Origin: Myceligenerans salitolerans
GTDB taxonomy: Bacteria; Actinomycetota; Actinomycetes; Actinomycetales; Cellulomonadaceae
Assembly (NCBI RefSeq): GCF_017349295.1
Contig: NZ_JAFMPK010000043.1
Span: forward strand, 62,001 to 126,000
DNA length: 64,000 nucleotides
Direction of reading: 5' to 3'
The position numbers were made by a program, and so were the translations under genes. Positions 49,129 to 57,539 of this stretch are shown piece by piece (the first letter of the stretch is position 1; every line of letters starts with the position of its first letter). The notes below the pieces were generated by a model. The model was not told the origin of the DNA and did not search any database. It worked only from the letters and a program-made list of their open reading frames with translations.

Positions 49129-50691
49129 GTGGCAAACCAGAGTTTCCCCCTGCCCGACGTCGGGGAGGGGCTGACCGAGGCCGAGATCGTCGAGTGGCGG
49201 GTCAAACCCGGCGACCCGGTGCAGGTGAATCAGACGATCGTCGAGATCGAGACGGCGAAGTCGCTCGTCGAACTGCCCTCCCCGTGGAGCGGCACGGTCG
49301 CGGGGCTGCTCGTGGAGCCGGGTACGACGGTGGAGGTCGGCACGCCGATCATCGAGATCGCGGTGGGCGGGGCCGCGCCGGGCGACACGGCGGACGGTTC
49401 CGGTCGGCCGGAGTCCTCGGATGGCGCGACGACGGCGGGCTCCGTCCCCGCCGAGCCGACGTCGTCCGGTCCGGCCGACTCGGAGGCATCCGGGTCCGTG
49501 CTCGTCGGGTACGGGACCCAGGAGGCGAAGGCGAGCGGTCGCCGCCGCCGGTATCACGGCGGCGCCGCTCCGGCGTCACCGGCCGCTCCGGCGTCACCGG
49601 CCGCTCCGGCGTCACCGGCCGCTCCGGCGTCACGGGCTGCCGCGCCCGCTCCCGCACCTGTCGCCGCCGCACCCGCACCGGCCAAGCCGGCACCCGCACC
49701 GGCGAAGCCGGTTCCAGCACCGGCCGTGACCTCACCCGCACCGGCCACGGGCGTGGTCAGCGTCCCGACGTCGGACACGAGAACGCGCGTCCTGGCCAAG
49801 CCTCCGGTGCGAAAGCTCGCCAAGGACCTGGGTATCGACCTGGCGGGCGTCCAGGCCTCGGGACCGGGGGGGATCGTCACGCGAGAGGACGTCCTCGCAC
49901 ACCAGGCGGCGGCGCAGCCACGGTCGCTCGCGACGTACGCGGGCGACACGGAGCCGTGGCTCGAGTCCGGCGCGGTGAGCGGTGACGGACGGGAGACGCG
50001 CGTCCCCGTGAAGTCGGTACGGAAGCGCACCGCCGAGGCCATGGTGGCCAGCGCGTTCACCGCGCCGCACGTGACCGTGTTCCACACGGTGGACGTGACG
50101 CGCACGATGGAGCTCGTCGAGACCCTGAAGAAGGACCGCGACTTCTCGGACGTCAAGGTGACACCACTGCTCATCGCCGCGAAGGCGGTGCTGCTGGCGA
50201 TCCGGCGGCATCCGCAGATCAACGCGAGCTGGGACGAGTCGGCGCAGGAGATCGTCTACAAGCACTACGCGAACCTGGGGATCGCCGCGGCGACCCCCCG
50301 CGGCCTCGTGGTGCCGAACATCAAGGACGCGCACCGGCTCGACCTGCTGGGACTCGCCAACGCGATCGCCGACCTGACGGGTACTGCCCGGGAGGGCCGG
50401 ACACCGCCGTCGGACATGACGGGCGGGACGTTCACGATCACGAACGTGGGCGTGTTCGGCATCGACTCCGGGACCCCGATCCTGAACCCGGGTGAGGCGG
50501 GGATCCTGGCGTTCGGGGCGATCCGGCAGCAGCCATGGGTGCACGACGGCGAGCTCGCCGTGCGCTGGGTGACGCAGCTCGCGCTGAGCATCGACCACCG
50601 CCTGGTGGACGGCGAGCTGGGGGCCCGGTTCCTGGCGGACGTCGCCGCCGTCCTGCAGGACCCGTCCCGTGGACTGGTCTGGGGCCGGTAG
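49129..50691 (+). CDS. 2-oxoacid dehydrogenase E2, dihydrolipoamide acyltransferase
   Basis: A 520-residue core enzyme. The lipoyl domain is at 1-80 with the lipoylated Lys44 in EIETAKSLVELP. A long Ala/Pro linker (about 145-215) contains a tandem repeat. The peripheral-subunit-binding domain is at about 221-258 (AKPPVRKLAKDLGIDLAG). The catalytic acyltransferase domain is at about 285-520 with the active-site His490 in SIDHRLVDGELGARF. There is a single lipoyl domain. No E3 gene is in the window. The GTG at 49129 follows GGAGGGA. The acyl substrate (branched chain or acetyl) is not resolved. Confidence 0.94.
   Translation: MANQSFPLPDVGEGLTEAEIVEWRVKPGDPVQVNQTIVEIETAKSLVELPSPWSGTVAGLLVEPGTTVEVGTPIIEIAVGGAAPGDTADGSGRPESSDGATTAGSVPAEPTSSGPADSEASGSVLVGYGTQEAKASGRRRRYHGGAAPASPAAPASPAAPASPAAPASRAAAPAPAPVAAAPAPAKPAPAPAKPVPAPAVTSPAPATGVVSVPTSDTRTRVLAKPPVRKLAKDLGIDLAGVQASGPGGIVTREDVLAHQAAAQPRSLATYAGDTEPWLESGAVSGDGRETRVPVKSVRKRTAEAMVASAFTAPHVTVFHTVDVTRTMELVETLKKDRDFSDVKVTPLLIAAKAVLLAIRRHPQINASWDESAQEIVYKHYANLGIAAATPRGLVVPNIKDAHRLDLLGLANAIADLTGTAREGRTPPSDMTGGTFTITNVGVFGIDSGTPILNPGEAGILAFGAIRQQPWVHDGELAVRWVTQLALSIDHRLVDGELGARFLADVAAVLQDPSRGLVWGR
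49567..49638 (+). repeat. 18-bp tandem repeat in E2 linker
   Basis: GCTCCGGCGTCACCGGCC is repeated exactly three times (49567-49620), with a fourth diverged copy to 49638. It encodes the Ala-Pro-Ala-Ser-Pro-Ala linker. Exact nucleotide identity points to recent slippage, so copy number may vary between strains. Confidence 0.9.
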
Positions 50692-50707
50692 CACCATGCC
50701 GTGACGC

Positions 50708-50752
50708 ACCGGCCGGGGTGGTGGGCAACAGTCGCCCACCGTCCCGGCCGGT
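50708..50752. terminator. Bidirectional terminator, E2 / whiB7
   Basis: ACCGGCCGGG (50708-50717) pairs with CCCGGCCGGT (50743-50752), and inside them GGTGGGC pairs with GCCCACC around AACAGTC. It lies 17 bp beyond the E2 stop in a convergent gap. Confidence 0.75.
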
Positions 50753-50874
50753 ACGCGTCTCCGGACGCCCGGTGGCGTCCTTCGCCCGGGCACGCCGTCC
50801 ATGGCGGCCGAACGGACCGCCGGGCGCCGGGACGAGCGGCTGGGGTGTGTCGTCCCGGCGTCGGCGGACGGGGG

Positions 50875-51156
50875 TCAGGCCGCGAATTCCTTCAGGCGCG
50901 GGCGTCCGCGGCGGTTCTTGCGCCGGCGGATGATGCCGTCGACGACGATCTGTCCGCCCCACACGCCCCACGGCTCCCGGCGGGAGATGGCTCCCTCGAG
51001 ACACTTCTGGGCGAGCGGGCATGTCAGGCACTGCCGCTTGGCGGACTCGAGCTCGGTGGGGTGCTCGGAGAACCACAGGTCGGGCTCATCCGCGCAAGGC
51101 ACGTCGGTGCTGGCGAACTCCAGAACATCAGCGGCGCTGGGGGTGGTCGCGATCAT
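50875..51156 (-). CDS. whiB7: WhiB7-type iron-sulfur transcription factor
   Basis: A 93-residue WhiB protein, a [4Fe-4S] transcription activator that binds the sigma-70 region of RNA polymerase. The cluster cysteines are Cys21, Cys43, Cys46 and Cys52 (C-X21-C-X2-C-X5-C), followed by the family motif GVWGG and the C-terminal AT-hook RRGRPR, which is specific for WhiB7. WhiB7 turns on intrinsic resistance genes and itself after ribosome-targeting antibiotics. No clear ribosome site is seen; GTG 51162 is another possible start. The gap to the upstream gene on the same strand is about 100 bp and contains a hairpin (51202-51237). Confidence 0.9.
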   Translation of the reverse strand: MIATTPSAADVLEFASTDVPCADEPDLWFSEHPTELESAKRQCLTCPLAQKCLEGAISRREPWGVWGGQIVVDGIIRRRKNRRGRPRLKEFAA

Positions 51157-51201
51157 GTTCACACTAGGTAGAACGTGCCCGGCTGAGAAAAGGATGGGGG
51201 G

Positions 51202-51237
51202 CCGCCGAGAAAATCTGAAAGAAGTCGCCCTCGGCGG
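51202..51237. terminator. Hairpin between CopD-CtaG gene and whiB7
   Basis: CCGCCGAG (51202-51209) pairs with CTCGGCGG (51230-51237) around a 20-nt AT-rich loop. On the minus strand it follows the CtaG stop by 22 bp and precedes whiB7 by 46 bp. It can be the terminator of the former or part of the whiB7 leader. Confidence 0.5.
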
Positions 51238-51259
51238 AGAACCTCCTGGTGGAAGGCGC

Positions 51260-53296
51260 TCAGCTCGACCGCTTCGACCGCTCGGCCCGGCGCGCCAGCA
51301 TCGCGTTGTACGCCTCGAGCTCCGCGTCGCCGTCGCGTTCCGCGGCACGGTCGCTGCGGCGCGCCTCCCGCGCGTCGGAGCGCGACCACTGCACGGCCAC
51401 GCCCACGGCGAGCAGGAGGGTGGGCAGCTCGCCGATCCCCCAGGCGATCGCCCCGCCGAGCTGCTGGTCCTCGATGGCGGAGGGACCCCACTCCCGTCCC
51501 ATGAGACCGAACCACTCCGGCACGAGAAGCGACGTGCCGCTCGTCAGAGCCACGCCGAAGAACGCGTGGAAGGCCATCGTGGCGAACAACAGCACCAGGC
51601 GCATCGGATACGTGGGCCGGCTCGGTCCGGGGTCGATGCCGATCAGCGCGTTCGCGAAGAGATACCCGACGAGGGTGAAGTGGACGAACATCCACACGTG
51701 GCCCAGGTAGGTGGTGAGGGCCCACTCGAAGAGCGGGGTGAAGTAGAACAGGATCATCCCGCCGGCGAACAGGACCGCCGCCACGATCGGATGCGCGAGG
51801 AAGGTGCCGTACCGGGAGTGCACCAGGAACAGCACCCACTCCCGCGGTCCGCGTGACCCGTCCCTGCGTGCGGGCACGGCCCGCAGCAGCAGGGTGACCG
51901 GCGCCGACAGCACCAGGAACAGCGGCACGACCATCGCCAGCACCATGTGCTGCACCATGTGCCCGCTGAACAGCACGTGACCGTAGGCGGCGGCTCCGCC
52001 GCTGGTGACCCAGAACAGCGCGAGCATGCCGCAGCACCACGACACGGCGCGCAGCACGGGCCAGCGGTCACCGCGCCTGCGCAGGCGCCGGTACCAGCTC
52101 AGGTAGACCACGACGCCCGCCGCGCAGCCGTAGGCGAACAGCGCGTCCCACTGGAACTCGGTGAGCCAGCGCACGAACGTGGGCTCCGGCGGCAGCGGAT
52201 GGCCGGTGACCAGCTCTGCCGGCGTGGGGTCGGCGATGGGTTCGTCGGGGACAGGTGGCGCGGTCGAGCCGAGAGCCACGGCGACGCCGGACACCGCCCC
52301 CATCGCGAGGAGCTCGACCGCGGCGAGACGCCAGAAGAGGCCGGCGGCACGCCGCGATCCGCCGTCGAGCCGTTGCACTCCTTCCAGATGCCGCACCACG
52401 TTGCGCCGGTGCAGCCAACCTGCTCCGCCGAGGGCTGCCAGCAGGAGGACCTTCGTGATGAGCAGTGCGCCGTAGTCGGTCTCGAGCGCGCTCAGGGAGC
52501 CGAGCCGGATCCACGAGCTGACCAGACCGCTCACGGCGACGGCGACGAAGCACCAGCCCGCGATCGCGGAGTACCGCCGCACGGTCGCGGCTCGCGTGGT
52601 GGCCCGGTGCCCGAGCAGGGCGATCCCGGCGAGACCGCCGAGCCAGATCGCCGCCCCGACCAGGTGGAGGAACATGGCGGACACCGCGAGGTCGTGACTC
52701 GCGGCCCCGGAGGCGTGACCGGTCGAGGCCTGCAGCCCCAGGGCCCCCAGTACCAGGACGATGGCGACCGCGGCGCCGGTCGGCCCCCGCACGAGCAGCG
52801 CCGTCGTCGATGTCACGGCCGCGAGCAGCGCTGCCCCGAGCAGGGCCCGGCCCACCTCACCGTCGGTCAGGTAGGACCACAGCGCCGTGCCGAACGCCGG
52901 ATCGTCCATGGGAAGGAACGTGGCCCACGACGTACCGAGCACCAGCGCGGTCAGGGCGGCGACGGTCCACACCCCGGCGGACAGGCCCGCGACGGAGAGC
53001 GCACGCCGCCCGTCCCTCCCGGCCGGCAGCACGAAGGCCGCGAGCACGAGGGAGCCCAGCGTGACGGCGGCGGCCAGGTTCGACGCGGTGCGAGCCACGG
53101 GAGTACCCCAGCGCGCCAGGAGACCAGGATCGGCGAACTGCTGGAAGGCGGCGAACGCGCCGGAGAACGACCCGGCGGCGATCAGGGCGACGAGCGCCAC
53201 GACCACGCCGGCCGCCACGGCGGCGGGCAGCCACCGCGGGCGCGCGAGGAGCGATGCGGTCTGGCTCGTTGTCCGTGCGTCCTGCCGGTTGGTCAC
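51260..53296 (-). CDS. CopD - CtaG fusion: copper-resistance / cytochrome oxidase assembly membrane protein
   Basis: A 678-residue polytopic protein. Residues about 1-345 are a CopD-like domain (several helices; HASGAASHDLAVSAMFLHLVGAAIWLGGLAGIALLG and RRYSAIAGWCFVAVAVSG). Residues about 385-650 are a CtaG_Cox11/Caa3_CtaG-type domain (FSGHMVQHMVLAMVVPLFLVL, FFYTPL-like helix, HFTLVGYLFANALIGIDPGPSRPTYPMRLVLLFATMAFHAFFG). Both parts are thought to handle copper delivered to cytochrome oxidase; His-rich helices support metal transfer. The ATG at 53296 is used. It is a common actinobacterial arrangement. Confidence 0.9.
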   Translation of the reverse strand: MTNRQDARTTSQTASLLARPRWLPAAVAAGVVVALVALIAAGSFSGAFAAFQQFADPGLLARWGTPVARTASNLAAAVTLGSLVLAAFVLPAGRDGRRALSVAGLSAGVWTVAALTALVLGTSWATFLPMDDPAFGTALWSYLTDGEVGRALLGAALLAAVTSTTALLVRGPTGAAVAIVLVLGALGLQASTGHASGAASHDLAVSAMFLHLVGAAIWLGGLAGIALLGHRATTRAATVRRYSAIAGWCFVAVAVSGLVSSWIRLGSLSALETDYGALLITKVLLLAALGGAGWLHRRNVVRHLEGVQRLDGGSRRAAGLFWRLAAVELLAMGAVSGVAVALGSTAPPVPDEPIADPTPAELVTGHPLPPEPTFVRWLTEFQWDALFAYGCAAGVVVYLSWYRRLRRRGDRWPVLRAVSWCCGMLALFWVTSGGAAAYGHVLFSGHMVQHMVLAMVVPLFLVLSAPVTLLLRAVPARRDGSRGPREWVLFLVHSRYGTFLAHPIVAAVLFAGGMILFYFTPLFEWALTTYLGHVWMFVHFTLVGYLFANALIGIDPGPSRPTYPMRLVLLFATMAFHAFFGVALTSGTSLLVPEWFGLMGREWGPSAIEDQQLGGAIAWGIGELPTLLLAVGVAVQWSRSDAREARRSDRAAERDGDAELEAYNAMLARRAERSKRSS

Positions 53297-53602
53297 CGGC
53301 CAAGGCTACGACGCCCGGGAAGGGCTCCGTCCAGGCCCGTGGTTTGGGGGTGGACACCACGGAACGTGGGCGTCGTCCCGGACGGGCCCGACGGCGTGCA
53401 GGAGGGCGCGGTGGAGAAGGCACCCCGGCCGGGTCCGGGAGAGCCAGCGTGCGGTCCGACACTCCGGAAGGTGACGTGCCGGTGAACGGCAGATGGTCGC
53501 CGCATGGCGTCCCAGGAACTCGCGATGAATACTGCGCGAAAGTGTTTTGCCAGGACACCGCGGGTCTTGAGCCGTATGATCCGCGTCCGGCAACCTCTCG
53601 TT
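53297..53602. other. Divergent intergenic region, CopD-CtaG / FAD oxidoreductase
   Basis: These 306 bp contain no believable gene. They include a CCGTGGT/ACCACGG inverted repeat (53337-53362) near the CopD-CtaG start and, at the right end, a good promoter (53552-53580) for the oxidoreductase. The sequence around 53500-53580 is AT-richer than its surroundings. Confidence 0.5.
53552..53580 (+). promoter_or_regulatory. Promoter of FAD oxidoreductase gene
   Basis: AGGACA (53552-53557), a 17-nt spacer and TATGAT (53575-53580) match the housekeeping consensus well. The start site would be near 53587, about 16 nt ahead of the GTG at 53603. Confidence 0.6.
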
Positions 53603-54772
53603 GTGAGCCGACGTACCCGTGTTGCCGGTGGAGCCTCGCTGCCCTCGCGCGTCGACCTCGTGATCGTGGGCGCCGGGATCGTCGGCCTCGCGCACGCGGT
53701 CGAGGCGGCGTCCCGCGGCTGGTCGGTTCTTGTCGTGGAGCGTGATGCCCGCGCCGTCGGCGCCTCCGTGCGCAACTTCGGTCACATCGGCGTCACGGTG
53801 CAGGACGGCCTCGCGCTCTCCTACGCCCTCGCATCCCGGGAACGCTGGCTCCGGCTCGGCAAGGAGGCCGGGTTCCCCGTGCGGGAGACGGGCTCCCTCG
53901 TCGTGGCCCGCGCCGCTGACGAACTCGCCGTCCTCGACGACTTCGCCGCCCGCCGCGACGGCGACGCCCAGATCCTCACCCGCAAGGGCGTCGTCGACAG
54001 GGTGCCCGTCTCGCCGCGCGGAGTGACCGGCGGTGCCTTCCTTCCGCTGGATCTCCGCGTCGACCAGCGGACCGCCGTCGCCGCCGTCGCGGCATGGCTG
54101 AACACCCGCCGCGGGTGCCGCGTCGAGTGGTCGACCTCGGTCGTCGGGCTGGAGCCGGGCAGCGGTGTCACGCTCGTCCGGACGTCCCGCGGCGACGTGG
54201 TCGCGCGGCGCGTCGTCTGCGCGGTCGGGCACGACGTCGGACGCCTCTTCCCCGAGGCCGCCCACGACGCGGGCGGCCAGCCCTGCCGTCAGCAGATGCT
54301 GCGGGTGGAGCCGGCGCGCTCCGCCCGGCGCACGATCGGCGAGATCGGGCCCGCCGTGCTCACCGGAACGTCCATGCTCCGCCACGCGGGATTCGCCTGG
54401 AGCCCGTCCCTGGAGCGCGTCCGTGAACGCCTCGCCGAGACACGGCCGGACCTGCTCGAGGCCGGGGTCAGCCTCATGATCACCCAGCTGCCCGACGGCA
54501 CGGTCACCCTCGGCGAGACGCGCTCCTACGGGTTCGCCGCCGACCCGTTCCGGTCGGAGGCCCTCGACGACCTCCTTCTCGCGGAGGGCGCCTCCCTGCT
54601 CGGTGTCCCGCTGCGGGCCGTGGAACGCTGGGAAGCCACCTACGTCTCCGCCCCGCAGCCCTTCCTCGTCGCCGAGCCGATGCCCGGCGTCACAGCGGTG
54701 TCCGTGACCTCGGGAACCGGCATGGCCTGCGCCTTCGGGCTGGCCGCCAAGGTCGTGGAGGAGGTCGCCTAG
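53603..54772 (+). CDS. FAD-dependent oxidoreductase (TIGR03364-like)
   Basis: A 389-residue DAO-family flavoprotein. The FAD motif is VIVGAGIVGLAHAVEAASRGWSVLVVE (about residues 19-45), followed by SVRNFGHIGVTVQDG and by C-terminal FGLAAKVVEE. The family TIGR03364 is found with phosphonate genes and is thought to oxidise an amine-bearing phosphonate or amino acid. The following gene is a PhnD-like binding protein, fitting that link. GTG 53603 fits the promoter at 53552-53580. Longer starts (53504, 53576) are possible in the same frame. Confidence 0.82.
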   Translation: MSRRTRVAGGASLPSRVDLVIVGAGIVGLAHAVEAASRGWSVLVVERDARAVGASVRNFGHIGVTVQDGLALSYALASRERWLRLGKEAGFPVRETGSLVVARAADELAVLDDFAARRDGDAQILTRKGVVDRVPVSPRGVTGGAFLPLDLRVDQRTAVAAVAAWLNTRRGCRVEWSTSVVGLEPGSGVTLVRTSRGDVVARRVVCAVGHDVGRLFPEAAHDAGGQPCRQQMLRVEPARSARRTIGEIGPAVLTGTSMLRHAGFAWSPSLERVRERLAETRPDLLEAGVSLMITQLPDGTVTLGETRSYGFAADPFRSEALDDLLLAEGASLLGVPLRAVERWEATYVSAPQPFLVAEPMPGVTAVSVTSGTGMACAFGLAAKVVEEVA

Positions 54773-54866
54773 CCCGGAGCACGCCGTTCTCACGCACCCG
54801 GGGCCGACCGGTCCCGCCATGAGGCCGGACCACACCGGCCCTCACCTCTGCGAGGAGCCCACCCCC

Positions 54867-55793
54867 ATGAAGGCAACCCGCGTCCAGAAGAACCCCTCCC
54901 GCACGATCGCCGGACTGCTGCTCGGCGTGCTCACCGCCGCGTCCCTCGGTGCCTGCTCGGCCATCTCACAGGCATCCGACACCACGTGCCCCTCCACCGG
55001 AATCCGATTCGGAGCCGACCCGTCCGGCAGCACCGCGGAGCTCGAGGCCGCGTACACGACTCTCGGGCAGGCACTCGCGGAAGAACTCGGCTGCTCCGTC
55101 CAGGTGCGGCTCGTCGACGGCTACGCCGCCCAGGCCGACGCCATGGCCGAGGGTGAGCTGGAGATCGCCCAGTTCTCCGCACTCGGATACGCCGTCGCCT
55201 CCGAGCGGATGGCGGTCACGCCGGTCGCGACGTTCGGCATGCCCAACGGCAACCTCTCCGGCTACACAGCCGGCATCTGGGTGGCGGCCGACTCCGACAT
55301 CACGACCCCGGCGCAGCTGCGCGGGCGCACTCTCGCACTCGGCGCGAAGGGAACGACGTCGGGCGACGTCCTTCCCCGCCGGGCGCTCGCGGACGCGAAC
55401 CTCACCCGTGACGACGTACGGATCTCGTACACAGGCGGGCACGCCGCGGCGCTGGACGCCCTGAGGGACGGCGCGGTGGACGCCGCCGAGGTCGACTCGC
55501 GGGCGCTGTCGGCCGCCGTCGCGGAGGGCCGGTTCGACCAGGACGGCTATCGGCAGATCTGGGAGTCGGGGGTGATACCGAACGATCCGATCGTGCTCGC
55601 GCCCGGGGTCGACGAGGACCTCGCGGAGGCGATCGGGGACGCGTTGCTGAACGTCCCGCCGGAGGCCGTCGAGCAGGTGGCCGCCGACGTCGGCGTGGAC
55701 GCGGGCGGCAGGCTGGTCGGCGTGGACGAGAACACCTACGCGGAGGTGGTCGCCCTCGTCGACGCTCTGGCCATCGGCGAGGAGGACCTCTGA
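54867..55793 (+). CDS. Phosphate/phosphonate-type ABC transporter substrate-binding lipoprotein (PhnD-like)
   Basis: A 308-residue lipoprotein. The signal peptide ends in the lipobox LGACSA. The mature part follows the PhnD/PBP2 fold with IRFGADPSGSTAELEAAYTTLGQALAEELG and QFSALGYAVASERMAVTPVAT (ligand pocket), then GRTLALGAKGTTSGDVLPRRALA. No permease (PhnE) or ATPase (PhnC) follows in the window, so this is an orphan binding protein that may use another transporter. The ATG at 54867 is selected at the signal-peptide start; GAGGAG lies 13 nt upstream. Confidence 0.88.
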   Translation: MKATRVQKNPSRTIAGLLLGVLTAASLGACSAISQASDTTCPSTGIRFGADPSGSTAELEAAYTTLGQALAEELGCSVQVRLVDGYAAQADAMAEGELEIAQFSALGYAVASERMAVTPVATFGMPNGNLSGYTAGIWVAADSDITTPAQLRGRTLALGAKGTTSGDVLPRRALADANLTRDDVRISYTGGHAAALDALRDGAVDAAEVDSRALSAAVAEGRFDQDGYRQIWESGVIPNDPIVLAPGVDEDLAEAIGDALLNVPPEAVEQVAADVGVDAGGRLVGVDENTYAEVVALVDALAIGEEDL

Positions 55794-55885
55794 GCCTGCC
55801 CGGCGCGCGGTCCCGTGCGCGACGACCGGACGCCGGCCGACCACGCATCACGAGGGCACCACTATCCACCTTTCGGGCGAATTTT

Positions 55886-55901
55886 CACGCCATGCGGCGT
55901 G
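55886..55901. terminator. Short hairpin after PhnD-like gene
   Basis: CACGCC (55886-55891) and GGCGTG (55896-55901) pair around ATGC, 92 bp beyond the stop codon and 51 bp before the next gene. Weak evidence for a terminator or leader hairpin. Confidence 0.35.
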
Positions 55902-55952
55902 TCGCGGCGACTTGTCCCCCGGAGTGTCGGTCAGTTCAGTAAGGATCGTCCC

Positions 55953-57095
55953 ATGGAGCGTTACGCGGCCCGCAAGATGAAGGAGCAGCTTGCAGACTTC
56001 GCGCGCGAGCTCGGCGAACGGTACGGGGCAGGCGTGCTCCCGCGCCCGGCCGCCCGGCCGCGTCCGCAGGCCGTTGCGCCCCTCGGCCGGCGCCCCGGGC
56101 GGCCGGGCGGCGATCCGGCCGGTCCCCTCCCGGAGTCCTCGACCTCCGCCGACGACGTCGTCCGTGCGCCGACGATCGCCCTGGGACTCGTGCCCCGGCC
56201 CGACGGCGGCTACGGAATCGCCGTGCGCTACCGGCTCGGGCTGCCGCGTGCCCGTGCCGTCGTTCGCAAGGTCGCCGACGAGGTCGGCCCGGACGCCGAC
56301 GTCCGCCGCACCGGCCGCATCCGCCCGCTCGGTGAGCTCGGGCCCCGCCGGCTGGCGCCGACGTCCCAGGCCCAGGGTGAGACGAACCATGTGCGGCCGC
56401 TGCGCCCCGGTGTCTCGATCGGGCACGTGGGGGTGACCGCGGGGACGCTCGGGGCGTTCGTGCGGCGGCCCGATGCGCCGGGCGAGATCTACGCCCTGTC
56501 CAACTACCACGTCCTGGCGGGCAGCCCTCAGGCGAATCCCGGCGACGTGGTGCTCCAGCCCGGGCCCGCCGACGGCGGCCTGCTGCCGGGGGACCGGGTC
56601 GGCGAACTGACCAGGGTCGCCACTCTCGTCGCGGGTGAGGTGTGCGCCACGGACGCCGCGATCGCACGGCTGGACAGCTCGGAGGTGGACCACACCTACC
56701 CGGTCGGCCGGGTCGCCCGGATCGCACGCCCCGTCGGTGGTGAGTCGGTCGAGAAGGTCGGCCGTACGACGGCGGTCACGCGGGGCAGGGTCACCGCGAT
56801 CGAGCTGGACGACGTCATCGTGGGGTACGAGGACCTCGGCGCGCTGAGCTTCGACGACCAGGTGGAGATCGAGGGGAACGGTGTCGCCTTCTCCCGCGGC
56901 GGCGACTCCGGGGCGCTCGTCTACCGTGAGGACGGCACGGCGATCGGCCTCCTCTTCGCGGGATCGGAGAGCGGCGGTCAGGGTGGTAAGGGACTCACCT
57001 ACGCCAACCCGATCGACGTCGTCCTGGAGACGATGGAGGTCGAGCTCGCCGCCACCGAGAGGTCGTCGGACGGCCGGGGAGCGTCCGGAATGTGA
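55953..57095 (+). CDS. Cytoplasmic trypsin-fold serine protease-like protein
   Basis: A 380-residue protein with a chymotrypsin-type domain (about 150-360). His186 in LSNYHVLAG, Asp234 in CATDAAIARLD and Ser319 in SRGGDSGALV form a complete triad. There is no signal peptide or membrane helix, so it should act inside the cell. Residues about 70-125 (APTIALGLVP to RRTGRIRPL) are a small separate domain. The same type of domain is encoded alone by the next gene (57188-57529). A role in regulated processing is plausible; the substrate is unknown. The ATG at 55953 has AAGGA upstream. Confidence 0.82.
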   Translation: MERYAARKMKEQLADFARELGERYGAGVLPRPAARPRPQAVAPLGRRPGRPGGDPAGPLPESSTSADDVVRAPTIALGLVPRPDGGYGIAVRYRLGLPRARAVVRKVADEVGPDADVRRTGRIRPLGELGPRRLAPTSQAQGETNHVRPLRPGVSIGHVGVTAGTLGAFVRRPDAPGEIYALSNYHVLAGSPQANPGDVVLQPGPADGGLLPGDRVGELTRVATLVAGEVCATDAAIARLDSSEVDHTYPVGRVARIARPVGGESVEKVGRTTAVTRGRVTAIELDDVIVGYEDLGALSFDDQVEIEGNGVAFSRGGDSGALVYREDGTAIGLLFAGSESGGQGGKGLTYANPIDVVLETMEVELAATERSSDGRGASGM

Positions 57096-57187
57096 TTTTC
57101 GCCACTCTGGAGAACCGTCGACGTGCCCTGGCGGCGCCTGAACAACAGGCGCACAATGGTGGGTCAGGAAGATGGAGGTGAGCGTCG

Positions 57188-57529
57188 ATGGCAACCTTGG
57201 ACGAGGCGCGCGCGGCGAAGACGGGACTGCGTGCCGCAGTCTCCGGGATCGGCGGCGTGGTCGGTATCGGTGTCGCTCCCGAGTTCAGCGGTCCGATCGA
57301 GTCCGAACGGCCCGCACCTGGCGTCACGCTCCAGCGGGTGCCCGCCCCCGGGGCAGGACGCGTCAACGTCCTCGCACAGCAGGTCGCGGTCGACGACCTC
57401 CCTGGCTCGGACGGCGGCTGGGTGCTCCAGGTCAACGTGGTCGACCCAGCCGTGGTGGACAAGATTCCCGAGGAGATCGGCGACGTCTCCGTGCGCGTGC
57501 GCGTCGTGGGAGCCGTCCGCGCCGGGTGA
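57188..57529 (+). CDS. Small protein resembling the N-terminal domain of the preceding protease
   Basis: A 113-residue protein. Its central part (GVVGIGVAPEFSG, then GGWVLQVNVVDPAVVDKIPEEIGDVSVRVRVVG) follows the same order as residues 75-125 of the neighbouring protease: a Gly-rich strand, a charged strand, a turn, an alternating basic/hydrophobic strand. This suggests a shared fold, perhaps a pseudo-substrate or inhibitor domain. The ATG has GGAGGTGAG upstream. It follows the protease by 92 bp and precedes an NHL-thioredoxin gene by 10 bp, so the three may be an operon. The relation is by pattern only. Confidence 0.7.
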   Translation: MATLDEARAAKTGLRAAVSGIGGVVGIGVAPEFSGPIESERPAPGVTLQRVPAPGAGRVNVLAQQVAVDDLPGSDGGWVLQVNVVDPAVVDKIPEEIGDVSVRVRVVGAVRAG

Positions 57530-57539
57530 CAATGGCCCG

